A DNA stretch of 6,183 nucleotides, taken from the NCBI GenBank assembly GCA_031267115.1, contig JAIRZS010000017.1, positions 1 through 6,183 on the forward strand, in the 5' to 3' direction. Under the pieces are notes generated by a model that made no database searches, was not told the origin of the DNA, and worked only from the letters and a program-made list of their open reading frames with translations. The DNA is from Treponema sp. GTDB lineage: Bacteria > Spirochaetota > Spirochaetia > Treponematales > Breznakiellaceae. A program made the translations under genes and the position numbers. Shown piece after piece: positions 1 to 5,590 of the stretch (positions are counted from its first letter, which is position 1; every line of letters begins with the position of its first letter).

Positions 1-5
1 TCCAA

Positions 6-39
6 TGACAAAAATCGCCATGGATGGCGATTTTTGTCA
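6..39. terminator. Bidirectional intrinsic terminator hairpin
   Basis: Two perfect 16-base arms (6-21 and 24-39) are separated by only GG, so the practical loop is about four bases. The inner stem TCGCCAT/ATGGCGA is flanked by five A on the left and five T on the right. Either strand therefore gives a GC-containing stem followed by a U run, the arrangement of a bidirectional rho-independent terminator. It lies about 175 bases past the cstA stop codon and is the best candidate for the end of the leftward transcript. It would equally stop a rightward gene lying off the left edge. The seen part is the perfect repeat; termination is inferred. Confidence 0.8.
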
Positions 40-58
40 CGCGCAAGGGATAGAAGCG

Positions 59-98
59 GTATCCTTTTTTGCCTGCCGGAGGCAGGCAAAAAAGATAC
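59..98. repeat. Long hairpin with reversed A/T tracts
   Basis: The sequence reads GTATC, one extra C, six T, GCCTGCC, loop GGA, GGCAGGC, six A, GATAC. This gives an 18-base-pair stem with one bulged base. On both strands the T run precedes the GC stem and the A run follows it, the opposite of an intrinsic terminator. It lies in the probable 3' untranslated region of the leftward cstA transcript. It could be a transcript-stabilising 3' structure or a dispersed palindromic repeat; the sequence alone does not decide. Confidence 0.6.
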
Positions 99-111
99 AA
101 GCGGATAGCCC

Positions 112-184
112 GGTCCGGCCGCTTCGCTGACGGTTAACCGTTAAGGGCGGCGGATACGCCGCCGCCGGTGTGAAGCGACCGGAT
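112..184. other. Cruciform-like structured stretch downstream of cstA
   Basis: Outer arms at 114-125 (TCCGGCCGCTTC) and 172-183 (GAAGCGACCGGA) pair at 11 of 12 positions. They enclose two further palindromes: ACGGTTAACCGT at 130-141, and the hairpin GGCGGCG, GATA loop, CGCCGCC at 146-163. A closing stem with two internal hairpins suggests a three-way junction in RNA or a cruciform in DNA. It starts about 30 bases past the cstA stop codon. No coding signal was seen here and no named RNA family is recognised. Confidence 0.5.
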
Positions 185-212
185 GCGCCCGTTATATCCG
201 AAACGACCTTGA

Positions 213-1706
213 TCAGCCTTCGCTTTTCAGCAGGACGCCCTTCTGCCTGACCGCGATGAAGGGGATAAACAGGAACAGGAGCACGATGGACAAGAGAAGG
301 CCGATGATGATTCCTACCGTGTAGGTAAGGGTCGAACTGCCGGTGGCCGCGGTGACAAGCGGGCCGAGGCATTCGTTGGCGGTGAAGAAGTAGGAAGTAA
401 CCACGACGGTCATGAACGCGGCGGGCAGCAGGGTAATCCAGTACTGCTTGCTGAGCTTGGCAAGATAGGCGCTGGCTGTCCAGAGGCCGATGGTCGCCAG
501 GGTCTGGTTTGACCAGGCGAAATAGCGCCAGATGATATTAAAGTTCTGCGCGCTTTGCAGAGAGAAGAGGACCAGGAGAACGCCGACTATGAAAAGGGGA
601 ATCGCGATGACAAAGCGGTTTTTGATCGACTTTTGGTCAAATTTCGCCGCGTCGGCAATGGTAAGGCGGGCGCTGCGGAAGGCCGTATCGCCCGAAGTGA
701 TGGGGCAGGCCACAACGCCGAAGACCGCGAGTATGCCGCCTATCCAGCCCATGTATTCGGTAGATGATCTGGTGACAATGACGGGCGCGGCAACGGCTGT
801 CTCGACGCCGGTAACATTGAAATGGGCCATGGTAACCGCGGCCCAGATCATGGCAATAATGCCTTCAAGTATCATTGCCAGATAGAAGACTTTACGCCCT
901 TCCGCTTCGTTCTTGAGGCACCGTGCTATGAGGGGCGACTGGGTGGCGTGGAAACCGGATATAGCGCCGCAGGCAATGGTGATAAAAAGGAAGGGGAAGA
1001 GGTGGGCCATAATATTGGTCCCCTTGTCGGGCCTGAAATTCATAAAGGCAAATTCGGGAATATTGCTGATTTCGCCGGTGACGAACATCATAATGGTAAG
1101 GCCGACAGCCATGATAAGGAGGCATGCGCCGAAAACCGGGTAGATGGTGCCGATGATCTTGTCGATCGGCAGAATAGTCGCCAGGATGTAGTAAAGGATG
1201 ATAGCGGCGATTACCACATAGTAGAAGGTCGTGCTGTCCGGGGCGAACATGGTCCTTAAGACCTGGGCGGGGGTAGTAACAAATACCACGCCGACGAAGA
1301 TCAGCAGTACCACCGAGAACACCCGCATGATGTAGAGCGGGGCCTTGCCCAGGTATTTGCCGACAATCTCCGATATGCTGGCGCCGTCGTTCCTGAGCGA
1401 AAGCATACCTACCATGTAATCGTGCACGGCCCCGGCAAAGATGCAGCCGAAGACTATCCACGCAAAGGCGGCCGGGCCGAACAGGGCGCCCGCGATTGCG
1501 CCGAAGATAGGCCCTGTTCCGGCGATGTTGAGAAGCTGGATAAGCAGGGATTTTTTCCAGTCCATCTCGACAAAGTCAACCCCGTCGCTGAGCCTTTTGG
1601 CCGGGGTCGGTTTTTCCGGCTTAATGCCGAAAATCTTCTCCGCCAGCTTGCCGTAAATAATATAGCCCAGTATAAGGGCTACAATACCGATGATAAAAGA
1701 AATCAT
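213..1706 (-). CDS. cstA: CstA-family carbon starvation protein (pyruvate/peptide transporter)
   Basis: This is an integral membrane transporter of 497 residues. Characterised family members (E. coli CstA and BtsT) import peptides and/or pyruvate, so the exact substrate here is inferred. Hydrophobic segments run along the whole length, beginning at residue 1 (MISFIIGIVALILGYIIYG). Family-typical stretches are visible: AGTGPIFGAIAGALFGP near 62-78, GAVHDYMVG near 92-100, SGFHATQSPLIARC at 250-263, ITSGDTAFRSARL at 336-348 and FAWSNQTLA near 396-404. It is shorter than the roughly 700-residue E. coli proteins but close to the compact form known in anaerobes. The start is fixed by AGGAGGT just upstream (1711-1717). 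An in-frame ATG at 1847 would add 47 residues of hydrophilic, basic sequence that is not CstA-like and would place the promoter inside the gene, so it is rejected. It follows the HD-GYP gene on the same strand but has its own promoter. No small CstA partner gene (YbdD/YjiX type) is seen in the 212 bases downstream. Confidence 0.93.
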   Translation of the reverse strand: MISFIIGIVALILGYIIYGKLAEKIFGIKPEKPTPAKRLSDGVDFVEMDWKKSLLIQLLNIAGTGPIFGAIAGALFGPAAFAWIVFGCIFAGAVHDYMVGMLSLRNDGASISEIVGKYLGKAPLYIMRVFSVVLLIFVGVVFVTTPAQVLRTMFAPDSTTFYYVVIAAIILYYILATILPIDKIIGTIYPVFGACLLIMAVGLTIMMFVTGEISNIPEFAFMNFRPDKGTNIMAHLFPFLFITIACGAISGFHATQSPLIARCLKNEAEGRKVFYLAMILEGIIAMIWAAVTMAHFNVTGVETAVAAPVIVTRSSTEYMGWIGGILAVFGVVACPITSGDTAFRSARLTIADAAKFDQKSIKNRFVIAIPLFIVGVLLVLFSLQSAQNFNIIWRYFAWSNQTLATIGLWTASAYLAKLSKQYWITLLPAAFMTVVVTSYFFTANECLGPLVTAATGSSTLTYTVGIIIGLLLSIVLLFLFIPFIAVRQKGVLLKSEG

Positions 1707-1710
1707 ATGT

Positions 1711-1717
1711 ACCTCCT
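1711..1717 (-). promoter_or_regulatory. Strong ribosome binding site of cstA
   Basis: On the minus strand the sequence is AGGAGGT, then ACAT, then ATG. This near-perfect Shine-Dalgarno match decides the cstA start at 1706. It also contrasts with the HD-GYP and helicase genes, which have no such site at their likely starts. Confidence 0.9.
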
Positions 1718-1735
1718 GATACACTTTCTTACTAA

Positions 1736-1766
1736 AGTATACACCTATACCGGGGCGTCCTGTCAA
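1736..1766 (-). promoter_or_regulatory. Sigma-70-type promoter of cstA
   Basis: Reading leftwards, a consensus -35 TTGACA (1766-1761) is followed after 19 bases by the -10 TATACT (1741-1736). The predicted start of transcription is near 1729, giving a leader of about 23 bases that contains the AGGAGG site. The perfect -35 is the strongest part; the 19-base spacer is slightly long, which often goes with activator-dependent or supercoiling-sensitive promoters (inference). Confidence 0.65.
1737..1750. promoter_or_regulatory. Possible operator over the cstA -10 box
   Basis: On the minus strand GTATAGGTGTATAC is a perfect inverted repeat (GTATA, four bases, TATAC). It overlaps five bases of the -10 hexamer and extends into the spacer, where a bound repressor would block polymerase. 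A second short repeat, ACTTT/AAAGT (1723-1727 and 1734-1738), lies just downstream. The repeat arms are only five bases and A/T-rich, so this could be chance. Confidence 0.3.
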
Positions 1767-1886
1767 ATTATTCTCTAAATTACCGCTTTTTTTCGTTATC
1801 CGGGATTTTTTTCCGCTTGCCCGCCGTTTTTCCGCCGTCCGGGCCATCCTCGGACCGCTCTCGCACCGCCCTCGGGCAATCGCCGG

Positions 1887-2819
1887 TTAGTCCTGCCGGG
1901 AATAGTCCCCGGCGATGCCTTCCGGGACGCGGGCGCGCTCGGTAGCCTTGATCAGGGCCGCGCGGTCTATTCTGAGGAAGCACTCCACAAGCCTGGGGTC
2001 GAACTGGCCGCCCGCCTCGGCGGTAATCACGGCAATACTCTCTTCGTGGCTTTTCCGCTTCCGCCAGGCCCGGTCGCTGCACAGGGCCGAATAACTGTCC
2101 GCAATGGCGATGATCTTCGATTCCAGGGGAATATCTTCCGACAGGAGGCCGTAATAGCCGTTCCCGTCCACCCGCTCGTGGTGGTACATCACCCAGTCCC
2201 CGATCTCGCGGAAACTCGTTTCGTTGAGCATGTCCCTGCCCTGCCTCGCGTGGGTCTTTATCTGCTCCCATTCTTCGGTCGAAAGCCGTTCCCGCTTGGT
2301 CAGAAGCTCCTGGGAGATATTGATCTTGCCGATATCGTGAAGTATTGCCGCGTCCAGAAGCTTTTCCCGGTTCAGGATGCAGCGGTATTCGGGAAGCGCC
2401 TCGTAAAAGAGGCTGACAATATCGTAAACGTGCTTTGAATGATTCTTGAACGCGTGGTCCTTGGTGTCGATGGTATACACAAAGGCCCGGATAGCCTCCA
2501 GCACCTTTTCCCGGAGCAGGGCCGCCGTCCGGGCCTGCGCCCTGACCGAAAAAAGAACGTAAACAGAGGCCAGAAGTACCGCCAGGGAAACAAACAAGTG
2601 GTACAGGGCGGCATTCCGCAGGAACGCGTCTACCGCGGCGATAATAAAGCCGAAAACAAAGATATAGAGAAGCGAGAGATTGACGTAATAGCCCCTGCCC
2701 AGCTCTTCGTAAATTTCCTGCCGGTAGTACGCCAGCAGACTGTGGTACTTAACGGTGGCCGCCGCCATCACCGCCCCGCCGGAAACCAGCAAAAGACAGC
2801 AGAGAATCGTGATGAGCAT
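1887..2819 (-). CDS. Membrane-anchored HD-GYP domain protein (probable c-di-GMP phosphodiesterase)
   Basis: The protein has 310 residues. The N-terminal third is hydrophobic, with likely membrane segments near residues 2-22, 48-67 and 71-92. A cytoplasmic HD-GYP domain follows from about 105 to 285. Metal-binding signatures seen are H127 (NHSKHV), HDIGK at 161-165, H190 (THARQG), HHERVDGNGYYG at 213-224, D241 (IADSYSAL) and the closing AGGQFDP at 269-275. Characterised HD-GYP proteins linearise or fully degrade cyclic di-GMP; that activity is inferred here. Two departures from the usual pattern are visible: GYP reads GYY (221-223), and the usual D of the D-x-(Y/F)-D-A-L motif is S244. No separate sensory domain is evident beyond the membrane region. 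The start at 2819 keeps the first membrane segment intact but lacks a Shine-Dalgarno sequence; M18 is a weaker alternative. It is divergent from the helicase and upstream of cstA, and no clear terminator separates it from cstA. Confidence 0.88.
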   Translation of the reverse strand: MLITILCCLLLVSGGAVMAAATVKYHSLLAYYRQEIYEELGRGYYVNLSLLYIFVFGFIIAAVDAFLRNAALYHLFVSLAVLLASVYVLFSVRAQARTAALLREKVLEAIRAFVYTIDTKDHAFKNHSKHVYDIVSLFYEALPEYRCILNREKLLDAAILHDIGKINISQELLTKRERLSTEEWEQIKTHARQGRDMLNETSFREIGDWVMYHHERVDGNGYYGLLSEDIPLESKIIAIADSYSALCSDRAWRKRKSHEESIAVITAEAGGQFDPRLVECFLRIDRAALIKATERARVPEGIAGDYSRQD

Positions 2820-2824
2820 AGGTA

Positions 2825-2854
2825 ACTATACAGCAAAGCAGTTTGAAATGTAAG
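2825..2854 (-). promoter_or_regulatory. Promoter of the HD-GYP gene, probably leaderless
   Basis: Reading leftwards, CTTACA (2854-2849, four of six -35 matches) is followed after 18 bases by TATAGT (2830-2825, five of six -10 matches). The ATG begins at 2819, only five bases after the -10 hexamer. Transcription would therefore start at or next to the A of the ATG. No Shine-Dalgarno sequence precedes that ATG. Confidence 0.45.
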
Positions 2855-2862
2855 CCGGATAG

Positions 2863-2918
2863 GGGGGGCCTGTTACCGGGCGGCGGGCGCAACCAAAAAG
2901 GCCGCCGTCCGGCCCCCC
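2863..2918. repeat. GC-rich inverted repeat in the divergent intergenic region
   Basis: Arms GGGGGGCC (2863-2870) and GGCCCCCC (2911-2918) pair perfectly. A nested pair, GGCGGC (2879-2884) and GCCGCC (2901-2906), sits inside. It would form a very stable stem in RNA or single-stranded DNA. There is no U run after it on either strand, so it is not called a terminator. It overlaps the left end of the larger palindromic element. Confidence 0.5.
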
Positions 2919-3069
2919 TGCGCCGGAGCCTCCTCCCCGGCTCCGCCGGGTCCGGGGTCTCCGGCTACCCCCCTGCCAGTGGTGCCAGGCACCGTTTTTT
3001 TGGATAAAATTTTATCGAGAAATTTGGCGCCAGACCCGCAAGGGTCTGATGGCACCATTGGTAACAGGC
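2868..3069. repeat. Composite palindromic element between divergent promoters
   Basis: A perfect 10-base inverted repeat, GCCTGTTACC (2868-2877) and GGTAACAGGC (3060-3069), bounds about 200 bases that consist largely of palindromes. Inside are CGGAGCC/GGCTCCG (2924-2930 and 2939-2945) and the compact core at 2976-3061. There is no coding capacity that looks real. The bounding repeats lie just inside the -35 boxes of both neighbouring genes, so the core promoters are outside the element. A REP-like or MITE-like non-autonomous element fits the layout, but no clear target-site duplication was found and no second copy is present in this window. Confidence 0.4.
2976..3061. repeat. REP-like core: nested palindromes with inverted ends
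   Basis: The ends CCAGTGGTGCCA (2976-2987) and TGGCACCATTGG (3050-3061) are inverted copies matching at 11 of 12 bases. Between them are GGTGCCAGGCACC (2981-2993), a run of seven T (2995-3001), the perfect palindrome GATAAAATTTTATC (3003-3016), and the hairpin CAGACCC, GCAA loop, GGGTCTG (3031-3048). Reading rightwards, GGTGCCAGGCACC plus the T run also resembles an intrinsic terminator. The dense ordered palindromes look like a dispersed extragenic repeat, perhaps of the type mobilised by REP-associated tyrosine transposases; no transposase is present here. Confidence 0.5.
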
Positions 3070-3073
3070 GGCC

Positions 3074-3102
3074 TTGTAAAGAGGCCCCTGTACCCTTATA
3101 AT
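3074..3102 (+). promoter_or_regulatory. Sigma-70-type promoter of the helicase gene, probably leaderless
   Basis: TTGTAA (3074-3079, four of six -35 matches) is followed after exactly 17 bases by the consensus -10 TATAAT (3097-3102). Standard spacing puts transcription start at 3109, the A of the in-frame ATGATG. No Shine-Dalgarno sequence lies in the preceding 20 bases, so a leaderless mRNA is the simplest reading. Confidence 0.6.
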
Positions 3103-3108
3103 CCGCTT

Positions 3109-5586
3109 ATGATGGAAAACCTGCCCGCGTATCTCGACAGTCTGAACCCGGAACAGCTTGAGGCGGTGCTGCATACCGGGGGGGCCGGGAAGGGGGCGGA
3201 CGGGCGCGGGGCTTCCCCGGTGAAGCCGCTGCTTATTCTGGCGGGCGCGGGATCGGGAAAGACGCGGGTTATTACGACGAAGATTGCGTACCTGATCCGG
3301 GAAAGGGGCGTGGAACCCTGGTCTATCCTGGCGGTTACTTTTACCAATAAGGCCGCCCGGGAGATGGCGGAACGCGCCGCGGGGATAGACGAGCGGGCGG
3401 GAAGCGCGATGCTCCGGACTTTCCACTCTTTCGGGGCCTGGTTTTTAAGGCGCAACGCCGCGCTGGCGGGGCTCAATTCCAATTTTGTTATTTACGACGA
3501 GGACGACACGGTGGCCCTGCTCTCCTCCCTGATGGACAACGCCCCCAGGGCCGAGGTGAAAGAGGCGGCCCGCGCTATTTCCCGCGCGAAGGATTATTTC
3601 CTGGGGCCGGGCGACCCGGAACTGGAAAGTATCGATTACCGCAAAAAGTTCCGCAAAATTTACGAACGTTACGAGGAAAAGCTTCTGCAAATCGGCAATG
3701 TGGATTTCGGGGACCTTGTCAAAAAACCTGTGGAGATACTGAGGGCCAATCCCGACGCGGCGCAGCGCATTCGCGGCCGTTTCCGGGTGATCATGGTGGA
3801 CGAGTATCAGGATTCCAATGTGGCCCAGTTTGAGCTGCTCAAGGAACTGCGCGGCGACGAAACTTATGTCTGCGTGGTGGGCGATGACGATCAGTCTATA
3901 TACAGTTTCCGGGGGGCGGAGCTGCGGAACATTCTGGAATTCCCCGAACGCTTTGCGGGCGCGGACATTATCAGGCTGGAACGCAACTACCGTTCTACGG
4001 AGCCGATACTCCGCCTGGCTTCCGCAGTGGTTGACTGCAACAAGGGCAGGCTGGGCAAAACGCTCCGTTCGGAGCGCGGCGGGGGCAGCGATCCTGTGCT
4101 GGCTTTTCTGCCGGATCAGGATGCCGAGGCGGGTTTTTGCGCGGAGCTTATCAAAAATTCCGTCCAGGGGAAAAGGGGAAAGAAAAGCGCCTATTCCGAC
4201 TGGGCGGTTCTGTACCGCATGAACGCCCAGTCAATGGGTTTTGAAACGGAGTTCCTGCGCCGCCGCATTCCCTACCGGGTTGTCGGCTCGCTTAAATTCT
4301 ACGAGCGGGAGGAAATTAAAGACGCGCTGGCGCTGCTCGCATTTCTGGTGAATCCCCGCGACGAGGTTGCGTTCCGCCGGGTGGTGAACAAGCCCAGCCG
4401 GGGCGTCGGCGCCGCCACTATTGACCGGGTGATCGGGGCCGCGGATTCTGCCGCCGGAGCGTCGGGGCCTGGCGGTGACGGCGGCGGCGCTGTTCCGGGC
4501 GATCTGGCGGCGGCGGCAAGACGCGTTATGCCGGGGCTTCCCGCCAGGGCCCGCGAAGGCCTCGGCATTTTCCTGGGGGCCATTGATGCGGGAAAACGGG
4601 CGCTGGACCGGGCGCTTCCGGGAACCCCCCCCGTGGAAAACCGGCCTGCGGACAACCAGCCTGGGGACCGCAAGGGCAGGCGGAAACCCCCTTCCAAAAA
4701 AGCGGGGGCCGCGCCCGCAAAAAAACGGGAAACGCTCCGGGCGGGGGAAGGGCTTTCCCCGTGCCTTGTGGCCCTTATCGGGGAGGCGGGTATCGCGGAG
4801 CACCACCTTGCCCACGACGAAGTCGGGGGGGTCCAGCGCATCGCCAATCTCCAGGAACTGGTAAACGCGGCAAGCATTTACCCGCTCGGCATGGAAGGGC
4901 TTCTTGAATTTCTGGAGCATATCGAACTTGACCGGTCCCTTGAGAACGCGCCGGACAAGGAGAATAACGCCGACGCCGTTACCCTGATCACGCTGCACAA
5001 TACCAAGGGCCTGGAATTCCGCCGGGTTATTATGACCGGCGTGGAACAGGGGATCTTCCCCAGGGACGACAAGAAAGGCGAGGACCTTGAGGAGGAACGC
5101 CGCCTCTTTTATGTCGGGGCTACCCGCGCCATGGACGAACTGTACATCTGTTCCTGCGCCATGCGCCGTATTTTTGGCCGCAGCCAGCCTATGGACCCTT
5201 CGCTTTTTCTGCGGGAAGCTGCGGGAAAGGGGGAGAACCCGCTGCGCATCCTCGGCAGCGCGCCCTACGGCTTTTCGGGGACCAATCCGGCGGCCGCGCG
5301 GCCTTCTTTCGGCGGCGGTTTTTCCGGCGCAAAAAGCGCTGCCTTCGGCCCTGCTTCCGGCAGCCCCAGGGACGGGGCGAAGAGCCTGGGGCGGCGTTCC
5401 TCGGACGGACGCTGGGCCGTGGGGGACCGGCTCTTCCACGACGACCACGGTTACGGCGCGGTGATCGAAATCCGGGAAACCGGGGAAGACGGCCCGGTGA
5501 TCCGGGCGCGTTTTGACACCGGCAAGGAACTCCGTTTTCTCAGCGCCAGCCAAAGCAGCCGTTTTACTAAAATCGGGGATGATTAG
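3109..5586 (+). CDS. pcrA: UvrD/PcrA-family superfamily 1 DNA helicase
   Basis: This is an ATP-driven 3'-5' DNA translocase and helicase (by family) acting in nucleotide excision repair, replication restart and clearing of proteins from DNA. The 825 residues show the SF1A motifs in order: Q motif LNPEQLEAV near 13-21, Walker A AGAGSGKT at 45-52 (K51), TFTNKAAREM, TFHSFG, Walker B VDEYQDSN at 230-237, GDDDQSIYSFRGAE, ERNYRST, TLHNTKGLEF at 628-637 and YVGATRA at 668-674. The C-terminus from W769 (WAVGDRLFHDDHGYG) matches the Tudor-like tail of PcrA/UvrD, which binds RNA polymerase. Rep lacks that tail, favouring PcrA/UvrD. It is about 100 residues longer than typical PcrA because of a Gly/Ala-rich insert (445-465), a Lys/Pro-rich insert (about 505-543) and a Gly/Ser/Ala linker before the tail. 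The start at 3109 (or the adjacent ATG at 3112) matches the family N-terminus and the promoter. The ATG at 3049 has an AAGGG upstream but lies in the palindromic element and adds 20 unrelated residues. Confidence 0.95.
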   Translation: MMENLPAYLDSLNPEQLEAVLHTGGAGKGADGRGASPVKPLLILAGAGSGKTRVITTKIAYLIRERGVEPWSILAVTFTNKAAREMAERAAGIDERAGSAMLRTFHSFGAWFLRRNAALAGLNSNFVIYDEDDTVALLSSLMDNAPRAEVKEAARAISRAKDYFLGPGDPELESIDYRKKFRKIYERYEEKLLQIGNVDFGDLVKKPVEILRANPDAAQRIRGRFRVIMVDEYQDSNVAQFELLKELRGDETYVCVVGDDDQSIYSFRGAELRNILEFPERFAGADIIRLERNYRSTEPILRLASAVVDCNKGRLGKTLRSERGGGSDPVLAFLPDQDAEAGFCAELIKNSVQGKRGKKSAYSDWAVLYRMNAQSMGFETEFLRRRIPYRVVGSLKFYEREEIKDALALLAFLVNPRDEVAFRRVVNKPSRGVGAATIDRVIGAADSAAGASGPGGDGGGAVPGDLAAAARRVMPGLPARAREGLGIFLGAIDAGKRALDRALPGTPPVENRPADNQPGDRKGRRKPPSKKAGAAPAKKRETLRAGEGLSPCLVALIGEAGIAEHHLAHDEVGGVQRIANLQELVNAASIYPLGMEGLLEFLEHIELDRSLENAPDKENNADAVTLITLHNTKGLEFRRVIMTGVEQGIFPRDDKKGEDLEEERRLFYVGATRAMDELYICSCAMRRIFGRSQPMDPSLFLREAAGKGENPLRILGSAPYGFSGTNPAAARPSFGGGFSGAKSAAFGPASGSPRDGAKSLGRRSSDGRWAVGDRLFHDDHGYGAVIEIRETGEDGPVIRARFDTGKELRFLSASQSSRFTKIGDD

Positions 5587-5590
5587 TTAT

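Noticed and set aside
59..98. Calling the 59-98 hairpin an intrinsic terminator
   Set aside because: The T run comes before and the A run after the GC stem on both strands, the reverse of a terminator.
37..372. Minus-strand open frame of 111 codons overlapping the end of cstA
   Set aside because: It runs through the structured intergenic DNA and half of it is the wrong frame of the CstA C-terminus; there is no domain or ribosome binding site evident.
822..1259. Plus-strand open frame of 145 codons inside cstA
   Set aside because: It is antisense to well-conserved CstA motifs and has no family resemblance.
1707..1847. 47-residue N-terminal extension of CstA from the ATG at 1847
   Set aside because: The extension is basic and hydrophilic, spans the promoter, and the AGGAGG at 1711-1717 clearly points to the ATG at 1706.
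1780..2271. Minus-strand open frame of 163 codons overlapping the HD-GYP gene
   Set aside because: It is a shifted frame of the HD-GYP C-terminal region with basic, low-complexity composition.
3049..3108. Upstream ATG at 3049 as the helicase start
   Set aside because: It would add 20 residues with no counterpart in the family, sits within the palindromic element, and lies upstream of the TATAAT. An AAGGG sequence nearby is explained by the GCAA hairpin, although it keeps the alternative from being excluded.
2873..3426. Two overlapping minus-strand frames (2873-3058 and 2965-3426) across the divergent intergenic region
   Set aside because: They read through the palindromic element and the antisense of the helicase N-terminus; their sequence follows the repeat structure and not a protein family.
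4231..5553. Long minus-strand open frame of 440 codons inside the helicase gene
   Set aside because: It is antisense to clearly conserved helicase motifs, has an Arg/Pro/Gly-biased composition typical of shadow frames in GC-rich DNA, and shows no recognisable domain.
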